Assembly: GCF_049846925.1 (NCBI RefSeq)
Contig: NZ_JBNCMT010000009.1
Span: forward strand, 101,700-165,699
DNA from: Brevibacillus_H sp049846925
GTDB taxonomy: Bacteria > Bacillota > Bacilli > Brevibacillales > Brevibacillaceae
Length of the DNA: 64,000 bases
Reading direction: 5' to 3'
The notes below the pieces were generated by a model, which saw nothing but the letters and a program-made list of their open reading frames with translations, did not search any database and was not told the DNA's origin. The position numbers and the translations under genes were made by a program. Every line of letters starts with the position of its first letter. The stretch's first letter is position 1. Of this stretch, positions 41,522 to 50,551 are shown piece by piece.

Positions 41522-43924
41522 ATGAAGGCTGTAATCATGGCTGGCGGCAAAGGAACCCGATTACTTCCATTGACCTCTCACACACCCAAGCCGATGGTTC
41601 CGTTGTTAAATCGACCTTGCATGGAATATATCATCGATTTATTGGTAGCTCATGGAATAACTGAGATCGCAGTAACTGTACAGTATTTGCCAGAAGTGAT
41701 TAAAAGCTATTTCGGCGATGGATCAGACTTCGGTGTTTCACTTACGTATTTTGAAGAAACCACGCCGCTTGGGACGGCAGGAAGTATTAAAAATTGCGGT
41801 GACTTTCTGGATGAGCGGTTCATTGTCATCAGCGGGGATGCGCTTACCGACTTTGATTTGTCAGAAGTGATCGCCTATCATGAGCGGAAACAAGCACTTG
41901 CCACCTTACTATTGACCAAAGTGGACGATCCGCTTGAGTTTGGCATGGTGATGACTGAAGAGGACGGCAAAATCAATCGTTTTCTCGAAAAGCCAAGCTG
42001 GTCGGAAGTATTTAGCGATACCGTGAACACGGGAATTTATATACTCGAACCTGAAATTCTCTCGTATATCCCTCAAGAGAGAGAGTTTGATTTTAGCAAA
42101 GACGTTTTTCCCCAATTGTTGCAAGCGAAGCAACCGATGTACGGGGTAGTGGCGAATGGGTACTGGAGTGATATCGGCTCACTGGAAGTGTATCGCAAGA
42201 CCCAGTTTGACATGCTGGATAGCAAGGTGCAGGTCAAAATCAAGGCACAGGAAATCGCTCCACGCATCTACTTGGAGCAGGGCGTACGTATTGACACGTC
42301 TGTGCGGATCGAAGGACCTGCCTACATCGGTGAAAAAACCTATCTGCAAATGGGTGCCTCCATTGGGGCGTATTCGGTGATCGGTACGAATGGTTTGCTA
42401 TCCGGAGGGGCAAAGCTGTCTCAGACCATTCTTTGGGAAAATGTATATATTGCGAATCGTGCAGAGCTGACGGGTACAACAATCGGTCGGAATGTGAGTG
42501 TGTACGAGAGCGCAGTAGTGAGCGATGGAACACTGATCGGGGATCAATGCCGAATCGGTGCCAAGGCACACGTGCGACCAAGAGTGAAAATATGGCCGCA
42601 AAAAGATATTGAACAAGGCGCAACGGTTACCACCTCACTGATTTACGGCAACAAATTGACCAAGTGTTTATTTGGCCATCGGGGAATCAAGGGCGTTGCG
42701 AATCTGGACATTACTCCGGAATTTGTCAGCAGACTAGCCTCAGCGTATGCCTATCTGCTCAAGCAAGGCAGCAAAATTGCCGTATCGGCCTGCTCACACC
42801 CGTTCTCGCAGTTGTTAAAACACAGCCTCTTGACCAGCTTGTGCTCTTCAGGCGTTGACACCATTGATTTCGGGGTGGCCATCACACCTGTGACTAGGTA
42901 CGGAGTAAAAAGCTTCAACTGCCACGGGGGAATCCACCTCTCCATGCAGGAGAAAGCCAATGAAAAAATAATGCTGATCGAATTTTTTGATCATAACGGA
43001 ATTCCTGTATCCAGGGACTTTCAGAAGCGGATCAATACCGCTTACTGGCAAGAGACATACGCTCGTTCCCTTACCGATCAATTAGGCAATCTGCAAATTG
43101 AACACGGTGTCGAGGTGGCCTATTTGCAGGCGCTTTCCCATGAGATTGATACGGATGTCATCAGGAGACGCAGAATCAAGGTATTGGTAGATTCCGAACA
43201 ACGTTATCTCGTTACTTTCCTTACTCCGTTTCTTGCGTCCATTGGCGTTGATGTTACTTTCCGTACGATTCAGGAAGGTGTTCTCAATCATCAAGCTGAC
43301 CTAGGATTTCAACTTGATAAAAACGGAGAGCACTTTTATCTGTTCACTGAGACAGGAGAACGACTGGCAACCGAAAAATTGCTTGCATTGCAGCTAATTG
43401 CCTGCTTTCAACATAAATCGATCTCTCGCATCGGACTTCCTGTCAGTGCGCCTGAAGAGGTAGAGCATATTGCCCGAATCTCCAATGTAGAGATTGTACG
43501 AACCAAGGTGTCACCTCGGGCGATGATGGAGGTTGCGATTGATGCCAAGTTCCAACCATTCTTCGATGCGATCTACAGTCTGGTCAAGATTCTCGAATGG
43601 ATGGCAAAAGAAGAGAAATGCTTAAGTCAGCTAGTCGAGCCGCTGCCAGCGTGCTATATGGAACGAAAAACAGTTTCGTGCCCGCTTCACTTCAAAGGAA
43701 AAGTCATGCGTCGGATGATGGAAGACGTGAAGGGAGAGCAGGTAGAACTAGTCGATGGCATCAAAGTGTACGAGAAGGAGGGGTGGGTTTTGATCCTTCC
43801 TGACTCAGAAGAGGCAGAAGTAGCGATTATTTCACAAGGCACGAGCCAACAGAATGCTTCATTGCTCGCTACCTCCTTTGCCAAGCGTATCTATGAATAC
43901 CAGCAGATGCAGGAAAACCGGTAG
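41522..43924 (+). CDS. Nucleotidyltransferase-hexapeptide-phosphohexomutase fusion
   Basis: An 800-residue protein. Residues 1-235 are a sugar-nucleotide pyrophosphorylase domain (MAGGKGTRLLPLT, then SGDALTDFD). Residues about 240-360 are a left-handed beta-helix of hexapeptide repeats. From about 375 it resembles a phosphoglucomutase/phosphomannomutase. The expected phosphoserine loop TASHNP is not present where GGIHLSMQEKANEK stands, so the mutase half is probably inactive or regulatory. Such fusions are usually called mannose-1-phosphate guanylyltransferase; here glucose-1-phosphate activation for the GT4 enzyme is more plausible from context. AGGAGG stands just before the ATG. Confidence 0.8.
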   Translation: MKAVIMAGGKGTRLLPLTSHTPKPMVPLLNRPCMEYIIDLLVAHGITEIAVTVQYLPEVIKSYFGDGSDFGVSLTYFEETTPLGTAGSIKNCGDFLDERFIVISGDALTDFDLSEVIAYHERKQALATLLLTKVDDPLEFGMVMTEEDGKINRFLEKPSWSEVFSDTVNTGIYILEPEILSYIPQEREFDFSKDVFPQLLQAKQPMYGVVANGYWSDIGSLEVYRKTQFDMLDSKVQVKIKAQEIAPRIYLEQGVRIDTSVRIEGPAYIGEKTYLQMGASIGAYSVIGTNGLLSGGAKLSQTILWENVYIANRAELTGTTIGRNVSVYESAVVSDGTLIGDQCRIGAKAHVRPRVKIWPQKDIEQGATVTTSLIYGNKLTKCLFGHRGIKGVANLDITPEFVSRLASAYAYLLKQGSKIAVSACSHPFSQLLKHSLLTSLCSSGVDTIDFGVAITPVTRYGVKSFNCHGGIHLSMQEKANEKIMLIEFFDHNGIPVSRDFQKRINTAYWQETYARSLTDQLGNLQIEHGVEVAYLQALSHEIDTDVIRRRRIKVLVDSEQRYLVTFLTPFLASIGVDVTFRTIQEGVLNHQADLGFQLDKNGEHFYLFTETGERLATEKLLALQLIACFQHKSISRIGLPVSAPEEVEHIARISNVEIVRTKVSPRAMMEVAIDAKFQPFFDAIYSLVKILEWMAKEEKCLSQLVEPLPACYMERKTVSCPLHFKGKVMRRMMEDVKGEQVELVDGIKVYEKEGWVLILPDSEEAEVAIISQGTSQQNASLLATSFAKRIYEYQQMQENR

Positions 43925-43942
43925 GATGAGGGGGTGCCACCA

Positions 43943-45925
43943 ATGCCCAGACCTTTGGTTATCGGGAATGGTAAGATGCTGATTAACTTCGATGAGAAAT
44001 TGCACATGCGTGATCTCTACTATCCTTACGTTGGTCAGTTAAATCATATTGGCGGCCACTACAATAAACTGGGTGTGTGGGTAGATAACCAGTTTAGTTG
44101 GCTGGATGAAAACCACTGGGAGCGAAAGCTGGGTTTTCAACATGAATCATTGGTAACGGACATTACAGCCACTCATTCGCAGATGGGGATCAAACTTGCC
44201 ATCTCGGATGCGGTTCACCAGCGAGAGACGATCTATCTAAAGCGAATCGTCGTACATAATTTGCTGCCCCAAACCCGGGAGGTTCGTCTGTTTTTTCATC
44301 TGGATGTTAGCTTGAATGAAACGGAGGTTGGTGACACGGCCGCCTACGATCCCCTTCTTCACACGGTTTATCACTATAAACGCAATGTGTATTTGATGGC
44401 GAACGGAAAGACCGATCAAGAAGGGATCTTTCAGTACAGCGTAGGGATCAAACGATTCAATCATGCGGAAGGAACCTGGCGTGATGCAGAGGATGGTGTA
44501 CTGGAAGGAAACCCGATTGCGCAAGGCTCTGTGGACAGTACCGTATCCTTTCGCCTGAAATTGGAACCCAATCAATCCAAGACGCTGCACTACTGGTTGT
44601 GTGTAGGTGACTCCTACTCATCTGTAAAAGAACTGAATTCTTATGTACTGGACAGTGATCCAGATCGGCTGTTGAACAGAGTTCACGTCTATTGGCAGGG
44701 GTGGGTAAACAAAAATGGACAGGATTATGCAAATTTGCCACCCAAGATTATTCAGCTATACAAAAAGAGTCTTTTGATCGTACGGACGCAAATTGACCAG
44801 CATGGAGCGATCCTGGCAGCGAATGACTCCGATATTTTGCAATACAATCGAGATCACTACAGCTACATGTGGCCTAGGGATGGAGCACTTATCGCATATG
44901 CGATGTGTCAGGCGGGGTACGGTGAATCGGTCACAAACTTTTATGAGTATTGCGGTCGGGTGATTGGGCGTGAAGGCTATTTATTGCATAAATATAATCC
45001 AGACGGATCACTTGGTTCCAGTTGGCACCCGTTCATTCAGGCAGGTGAGGTGCAATTGCCGATTCAGGAGGATGAGACAGCCCTCGTCTTGTTTGCCTTG
45101 TGGGAACATTATCAGAAATCAAAGCAGATTGAGTTCTGCCAATCGTTGTATGCTTCCTTGATCCGGCCTGCTGCGAAGTTTTTGCATACGTATATCCACC
45201 CACAGCTGCATTTGCCATTACCCAGCTACGATTTATGGGAAGAGCGGCGAGGGATATTCACATTTACCTCCGCTTCTGTCTATGCTGGGCTTCAAGCAAG
45301 TGCCAACTTCGCAAAACTGTTTGGTGATGAGACAAGGTACCATCGTTACCAAGAAGCGGCTGATCGAGTGAAAGAAGCCATCCTGCAACATTTGTATGAT
45401 GAAGCAACGGGCCGTTTTTTGCGAGGAATCTATCTCGAACCAGGTGGACAGATTCGCAAAGACTACACAGTGGAAAGTAGCCTGTTCAGCCTTTTCTCTT
45501 TCAACGTGCTTCCAGCAGATGATCCTCGTGTGGTACGGACAATGGAAGTCGTCAAAAAAAGCCTGCAGGTTCAGACGGCGATTGGCGGATTCGCCCGTTA
45601 TCAGGGAGATACCTATTTTCGTAAATCATTGGATATTGCCAAGATTCCAGGAAATCCATGGATTATCTGCACCTTGTGGATGGCTGAGTGGGAAATAGCC
45701 ATGGCCAAGTCACTTGCAGACCTAGAAGAGCCTCTTGAGAAGCTGGAATGGGTCGAGCGGTATACCATGGAAAGCGGTGTGTTATCAGAACAAATCGATC
45801 CGTTTACAGGAGGCCCTGTATCGGTTGCCCCACTGACCTGGTCACATTCCACACTGGTGCTAACCGTCGTGAAATACATGGAGAAATACAGGCACCTTTT
45901 GAGCGAAATGGGAGGGAGCAAATGA
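43943..45925 (+). CDS. GH15 glucoamylase/glucodextranase-type enzyme
   Basis: A 660-residue glycoside hydrolase family 15 protein that releases glucose from non-reducing ends of alpha-glucans. An N-terminal beta-sandwich (to about 270) is followed by an alpha6/alpha6 barrel with YMWPRDGALIAYAM, the QEDET region at 375-379, and the catalytic acid region LWEERRGIFTFTSAS (431 on). No signal peptide is visible, so it would act inside the cell on a stored polymer. ATG 43943 is eight bases after GAGGGGG; the GTG nine bases earlier directly abuts the ribosome site. The stop overlaps the next start (ATGA). Confidence 0.85.
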   Translation: MPRPLVIGNGKMLINFDEKLHMRDLYYPYVGQLNHIGGHYNKLGVWVDNQFSWLDENHWERKLGFQHESLVTDITATHSQMGIKLAISDAVHQRETIYLKRIVVHNLLPQTREVRLFFHLDVSLNETEVGDTAAYDPLLHTVYHYKRNVYLMANGKTDQEGIFQYSVGIKRFNHAEGTWRDAEDGVLEGNPIAQGSVDSTVSFRLKLEPNQSKTLHYWLCVGDSYSSVKELNSYVLDSDPDRLLNRVHVYWQGWVNKNGQDYANLPPKIIQLYKKSLLIVRTQIDQHGAILAANDSDILQYNRDHYSYMWPRDGALIAYAMCQAGYGESVTNFYEYCGRVIGREGYLLHKYNPDGSLGSSWHPFIQAGEVQLPIQEDETALVLFALWEHYQKSKQIEFCQSLYASLIRPAAKFLHTYIHPQLHLPLPSYDLWEERRGIFTFTSASVYAGLQASANFAKLFGDETRYHRYQEAADRVKEAILQHLYDEATGRFLRGIYLEPGGQIRKDYTVESSLFSLFSFNVLPADDPRVVRTMEVVKKSLQVQTAIGGFARYQGDTYFRKSLDIAKIPGNPWIICTLWMAEWEIAMAKSLADLEEPLEKLEWVERYTMESGVLSEQIDPFTGGPVSVAPLTWSHSTLVLTVVKYMEKYRHLLSEMGGSK

Positions 45926-47346
45926 ACAAAATTGCCTTTGGAACAGACGGATGGCGTGCGATTCTCGCAGATCAATTCACAATGGAGAATGTGCGTACGG
46001 TAGCACAAGCAATCGCTGATTACACGATAGAAAACAACATGCAGGAACAGGGAGTGATTGTCGGTCACGATACCCGATTTATGGGACGGTCATTTGCCCT
46101 GGAAGTGGTAAGTGTCCTGACTGCGAATCGCATCCGTGTATTGCTTGTGAATGAAGCAACCCCTACTCCTGTGCTTGCCTTTGGCGTGAAGCATTTCGCT
46201 GCGAGCGGCGCCGTGATGATTACGGCGAGTCACAACCCTCCCGAATACAACGGGATCAAGTATATCCCGGAATACTCGGGGCCAGCGACACCAGAGATAA
46301 CACAGCGGCTGGAACAACTGATTGACAGTATTCAGCAGTCAGGACAAGTTCACAGAATGAGTCTGGAAGAGGCGTCCATCCGCAAGCTCATGCAGTACAT
46401 TTACTTACGGCCTCACTATGAGGCACATATTCGCAGGATGATTCACTTCGACAAGCTGAAGGCTTCCGAGCTAAAAATCGTGACCGATCCCATGTACGGA
46501 GCAGGGTTGGGATATATGAGCTCGTTGTTGCAGGAAGCGGGCTTGGAGGTTGTCAGTATCCATGAGGAAGAAGACCCGCTTTTTGGTGGTGGGTTACCAG
46601 AACCGAATGACAAGCATTTAGATGAGCTAAAGGAAGAGGTAGTGAAACAAAAAGCTGATCTGGGGCTAGCCAATGACGGAGATGCTGATCGGTTTGGGGT
46701 AATTGATCGCTTCGGTCAGTACATTCCGCCCAATCAGGTACTGGCCTTGTTGACCCGACATCTGGTGAAAAACCGAGGATTGTCTGGTCGGGTCGTTCGC
46801 ACCGTTGCTACTACTCATCTGCTTGACCGCATTGCTTCTAATTACGAGCTTGAATTGGTGGAGACGCCAGTCGGTTTCAAATATATTGGTGCTGAGATGC
46901 TGGAAAGTCCGGTACTGATCGGCGGGGAAGAAAGCGGAGGAGCAAGCATTCTCAACCACATCCCTGAAAAGGACGGTATTTTGATTAACCTCTTGCTCGC
47001 TGAAATGTGCGCCTGGGAAGGAAAGCCGATCGATCAGATTCTGGCTGATTTGCATCAGGAATTTGGTGAGTTTTTTGCCACTCGCATTGACATCAGGTTG
47101 GGTGGAAAAGAGCGTCTTGCCCAACGCTTGCTCGCCAATCCGCTACATGAGGTCGGACAATACCGGGTTCGCTATGTCCAACGTCTGGACGGAGTAAAGC
47201 TACTGTTGGAAGACGGACATTGGGTACTCATTCGCCCTTCAGGAACAGAACCGCTACTGCGCATTTATTGTGAAGCGACCAATGCAACTGCGCTGGAGAA
47301 GCTGGAGGAAGCGATAAGGGATTGGTTTACGGAGGTTAGTGTGTAG
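45922..47346 (+). CDS. Phosphoglucomutase/phosphomannomutase
   Basis: A 474-residue alpha-D-phosphohexomutase, intact in contrast to the fused mutase domain two genes upstream. Phosphoserine loop TASHNP at residues 101-106 (Ser103), metal loop DGDADRF at 252-258, sugar-binding GGEESGG, and phosphate-binding RPSGTEPLLRIY near the C-terminus. It would interconvert glucose-6- and glucose-1-phosphate, linking glucose with the nucleotide-sugar step of this operon. GGGAGGGAG lies before the ATG, which overlaps the GH15 stop by four bases. Confidence 0.9.
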   Translation: MNKIAFGTDGWRAILADQFTMENVRTVAQAIADYTIENNMQEQGVIVGHDTRFMGRSFALEVVSVLTANRIRVLLVNEATPTPVLAFGVKHFAASGAVMITASHNPPEYNGIKYIPEYSGPATPEITQRLEQLIDSIQQSGQVHRMSLEEASIRKLMQYIYLRPHYEAHIRRMIHFDKLKASELKIVTDPMYGAGLGYMSSLLQEAGLEVVSIHEEEDPLFGGGLPEPNDKHLDELKEEVVKQKADLGLANDGDADRFGVIDRFGQYIPPNQVLALLTRHLVKNRGLSGRVVRTVATTHLLDRIASNYELELVETPVGFKYIGAEMLESPVLIGGEESGGASILNHIPEKDGILINLLLAEMCAWEGKPIDQILADLHQEFGEFFATRIDIRLGGKERLAQRLLANPLHEVGQYRVRYVQRLDGVKLLLEDGHWVLIRPSGTEPLLRIYCEATNATALEKLEEAIRDWFTEVSV

Positions 47347-47367
47347 AGGTAATTCAAGCATAACAGG

Positions 47368-47396
47368 AAAGCCCGACTTCAAACGTCGGGCTTTTT
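47368..47396 (+). terminator. Terminator of the alpha-glucan operon
   Basis: AAAGCCCGAC/GTCGGGCTTT, perfect 10-bp stem, seven-base loop, then TT. It lies between convergent genes. Confidence 0.88.
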
Positions 47397-47423
47397 GTCA
47401 TCTGAGAATAAGCTTTTCTTCCC

Positions 47424-49157
47424 TTACTTCACAAATGGAATCATCTGATCATTTTTGATCTCATACAGCTTGCCGCCTGATTTAACGACGATCCGCTTCG
47501 CTTCGATTTGACTTGTATCATACGGAGAATGATAATCCGATTTGATATCCCGGTAGACAAAATACTCGAGAGGTCCTACTGTATTGATCTTTCTTCCATC
47601 CTTTGTGTACAGATCAAATGTTTTGTTTCGCTCAATAATTGCAATGACATAATCGGATGAAAAAAAATAATCCGGATAAAACTCAGTGTACGCTTGTTGA
47701 TTCAACTTTTGTCTATCCTTGTTGGAGAGGTACAGTTTGTTATTTTCAGTGAAGTAATACAAATCGTCATACTGTGTATACTCCCGGTACACATTGGTGA
47801 GATATACGTTCAATGTATTAAACTGCAGTTCTTCCTTGGAGTAAACCCTGACCGTTTTCGTTTTATAAATATCATGGTAATAATACGTGACTTTTCCTGC
47901 GTCCTTCACACCGAATCTGGCGGAAGTCGAGCGACCTAAACCATCCACTTTCAATGGAGAGACAAGGGCTGCTTCTTTGTTTGTCTTCACAAGTTGCTTG
48001 CCGTCTCTGTCGACGATCCAATAATCCTGGCCGTTCCGAACCTTATAATGATATTCATAGTTATCGTACAAGCTTTGGAGAAGTTCATCATATAACATGT
48101 AGCGAGAATAAGGGAATGGAACAAATAGCAGTTGCTTGCTGCTGTTGATAAACGGCCCTTCGCTGCTCTGAGCGAGGGGTTGGTATTCAAAAGGCAGGAC
48201 AACCTGACCCGTTGCAATGTCGATCGCACCGTATTTGCCAGCTGAATTGGTACCGAAAAAACGGGAATCAGTTGCATTGACCATCATCCCACGATCGGGA
48301 AATAAGTCATAAGGGGTTGTGCTTCCGTCTACAAATAATTTTCCCTGCTTGTTTTTATCTCTAAAAGAGACAACGAGTCGTTCTTTTCCTTCATCCGCAA
48401 AAATGGTCGTATCTTCCACGGTGCCCGGGATCGAGATCATTTTTTTCTGAACGGTATCATAGTACAATCGATTGGTGCCGTTTGAGAATTCAAGGTATCG
48501 TTTCCCTGATTTTGTACCATCGTGGTCATTGTATGCCTTCACGAGTCGGGTAGATGCAGGAATGAACGGCAATTGCAATGACTCTGCCAATGAAGCAAAA
48601 TCGGTCGTCTTTTTAACGGAATACGTCTTTACTGCGTAGTTGTAAAAAGTGAAAACTTCATATTCATTCATGTTTCCTGGCTGGAAAACCAGATTGGAAT
48701 TGGGCAAGGAAAACATGGTTTTGTTTGTATATAATTGCAGAAGCGTGACTTTCTTTTTTTCATAATCGTTGATGACAATATAAGGATGATAGCTATTCAT
48801 GGTCATGCCTCTGACGATCTCGATGTTGCCGTTTCCTGTCTCTGTAACTTTATAGGGACCGTTTTGTTTCGGTTTGAAAAACAGCTGCTTTGCCTTCCCT
48901 TTTTGGGCGATAATATAAAATTGATTATCTGGTTCCCAACCGACGACGATTTTGTCGTAGACAAGAGGCAGCCACGGTTTCTTTTTGTAGAGAGCGCCGT
49001 ATTTGTTTTGCTGCTTAATGACAGTGAAGTCGCCATCTGTAGAAATGACCTGATAACTTGGTTTTTTTACAGCTGCATATGAAACATCTACAGAGGGAGC
49101 GATAAAGAAAGAGGCTATAAAAAGAGCAATAAAACCGCCAAACAGGAATCTTTTCAT
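47424..49157 (-). CDS. Exported WG-repeat-like protein
   Basis: A 577-residue secreted protein. ATG 49157, directly after GGAGGTTTACACA, begins a Sec signal peptide (MKRFLFGGFIALFIASFF, cleavage near SYAA-VKK). The mature part has beta-rich repeats related to the WG family, e.g. NKYGALYKKKPWLPLVYDKI and GKYGAIDIATGQVVLPFEYQ, with many Tyr and Lys. No catalytic motif or sorting signal is seen. WG-repeat proteins are thought to mediate contacts at the cell surface; the function here is unknown. It appears to be a single-gene unit. Confidence 0.68.
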   Translation of the reverse strand: MKRFLFGGFIALFIASFFIAPSVDVSYAAVKKPSYQVISTDGDFTVIKQQNKYGALYKKKPWLPLVYDKIVVGWEPDNQFYIIAQKGKAKQLFFKPKQNGPYKVTETGNGNIEIVRGMTMNSYHPYIVINDYEKKKVTLLQLYTNKTMFSLPNSNLVFQPGNMNEYEVFTFYNYAVKTYSVKKTTDFASLAESLQLPFIPASTRLVKAYNDHDGTKSGKRYLEFSNGTNRLYYDTVQKKMISIPGTVEDTTIFADEGKERLVVSFRDKNKQGKLFVDGSTTPYDLFPDRGMMVNATDSRFFGTNSAGKYGAIDIATGQVVLPFEYQPLAQSSEGPFINSSKQLLFVPFPYSRYMLYDELLQSLYDNYEYHYKVRNGQDYWIVDRDGKQLVKTNKEAALVSPLKVDGLGRSTSARFGVKDAGKVTYYYHDIYKTKTVRVYSKEELQFNTLNVYLTNVYREYTQYDDLYYFTENNKLYLSNKDRQKLNQQAYTEFYPDYFFSSDYVIAIIERNKTFDLYTKDGRKINTVGPLEYFVYRDIKSDYHSPYDTSQIEAKRIVVKSGGKLYEIKNDQMIPFVK

Positions 49158-49307
49158 TGTGTAAACCTCCACGAGTCTGATATATCCATCAAGACGCAAG
49201 ATTTCCTGAAAATGTTACAAGATGATTGAAACTTTCCCCAATCCTCGTACATTTGTTACAATAGAGACGGTCTTTCAAGAAAATGGAATAAGTGAGCGGA
49301 TGGTAGC

Positions 49308-49952
49308 GTGAAAAAAATGGATCAGCAAGTATTGCAAGCTTTTTTACAAGAAGTGAAATTACACAGTCCATCGGATGATGATCCCGTGGTTGTTACTCAT
49401 ACACCCCGGCCCTGGGAGCTGGTGGGGACAGGGAACTATGCAGGTGTGTTCGGTCATCCGGATTATCCTGAGCACGTAGTGAAGCTGTACGCACCGAGTC
49501 GTCCAGGTGTCGAAAAGGAAATTGAAGTGTATAAAAAACTGGGGACAACCCGTTATTTTCCTGTCTGCTATCAATATGGGGAGAATTACCTTGTCTTGAA
49601 GCGGATTCGTGGTATTTCCTTGTTTGACTGTGTCAGATACGGCATTCCAATACCACCGCAAGTGATTGAGGATGTGGAAGAAGCCCTCCGTGTGGCGAGA
49701 GCCAAGGGGTTGTTTCCGCATGACGTTCATGGGAAAAACGTCTTGATGTATCAGGGGAGAGGCTATCTGATCGACGTATCTGACTATTACAAGGATGAGT
49801 ACGATAAGAAGTGGCACGATTTGCGTAAAGCCTACTACAAAGTTTACCAGCCGTTTATTAAAGAACGCGGGTGGAAGGTACCGCTCTGGATGTTGGATTC
49901 GGTTCGGAGAGGGTATCGACTGTTCCGCAAAATGAAGCGATTGTTTGATTGA
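49308..49952 (+). CDS. Small protein-kinase-like protein (YrzF-like)
   Basis: A 214-residue soluble protein with a shortened kinase fold. A glycine-rich nucleotide loop (LVGTGNYAGVFG) is followed by the lysine in VVKLYAP, a hinge YLVLKRIRG, the catalytic loop HDVHGKNVL, and IDVSDY in place of DFG. The C-lobe is truncated. HDVHGKN resembles Bud32/RIO and antibiotic-kinase loops. A target cannot be told. GTG 49308 is preceded by a TGTTACAAT extended -10 box about 45 bases upstream. Next is lspA, after 54 bases. Confidence 0.68.
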   Translation: MKKMDQQVLQAFLQEVKLHSPSDDDPVVVTHTPRPWELVGTGNYAGVFGHPDYPEHVVKLYAPSRPGVEKEIEVYKKLGTTRYFPVCYQYGENYLVLKRIRGISLFDCVRYGIPIPPQVIEDVEEALRVARAKGLFPHDVHGKNVLMYQGRGYLIDVSDYYKDEYDKKWHDLRKAYYKVYQPFIKERGWKVPLWMLDSVRRGYRLFRKMKRLFD

Positions 49953-49974
49953 GAAACAGCTCATGTGGTACAAT
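49945..49974 (+). promoter_or_regulatory. Candidate sigma-A promoter of lspA
   Basis: TTGATT (49945-49950), 18-base spacer, TACAAT (49969-49974) with TG at the extended -10 position. It overlaps the stop codon of the kinase-like gene and lies about 25 bases before the lspA ribosome site. Confidence 0.4.
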
Positions 49975-50006
49975 TTCGTGTGTCGTACATAGAGGAGGAT
50001 TCCCCA

Positions 50007-50459
50007 TTGCTCTACTACATTATTGCATTAGTAGCCGTTATCATTGATCAACTTACCAAATATCTGGTTGTCACCAAAATGGAGCTGGGACAATCGATAC
50101 CATTGATTACTGATGTGTTTCATCTTACATCCCATCGCAATATGGGAGCTGCATTTGGAATCTTACAAAATCAACGGGTTTTGTTTATAGTCATCACAAT
50201 CGCAGTAATTGTTGGAATCATTGTTTCTTTGAAGCGAATTGGAACAAGCCAACCCCGAGTGTCATTGGCATTGTCGTTGGTTCTGGGGGGAGCAGTAGGG
50301 AATTTCATTGATCGGGTGAGCACAGGCAAAGTCGTTGATTTCCTTGACTTCACCTTGATTAATTTTCCGATCTTTAACGTAGCAGACGCAGCGATTACTG
50401 TAGGTGTCGGCCTGTTGATTCTCGATTTGCTATTGGAGTCTCGTCGCAAGGCAGAATAG
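50007..50459 (+). CDS. lspA: Lipoprotein signal peptidase II
   Basis: Membrane aspartic protease that removes the signal peptide of prolipoproteins after lipidation. The 150-residue protein has four membrane spans and the catalytic dyad Asp102 in GNFIDRV and Asp127 in FNVADAAI. TTG 50007, eight bases after GAGGAGG, is the start; it trims a soluble extension that is open in frame. It is followed by the pseudouridine synthase gene, the usual lspA neighbour in Bacillales. Confidence 0.94.
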   Translation: MLYYIIALVAVIIDQLTKYLVVTKMELGQSIPLITDVFHLTSHRNMGAAFGILQNQRVLFIVITIAVIVGIIVSLKRIGTSQPRVSLALSLVLGGAVGNFIDRVSTGKVVDFLDFTLINFPIFNVADAAITVGVGLLILDLLLESRRKAE

Positions 50460-50551
50460 CTCCATGCAGGATTTACAGCTAGTGAGTATGTATGATATAC
50501 ACCTATTACGACCACAATCACAGTAGGATAATTAACGACTAGGAGTAAACC

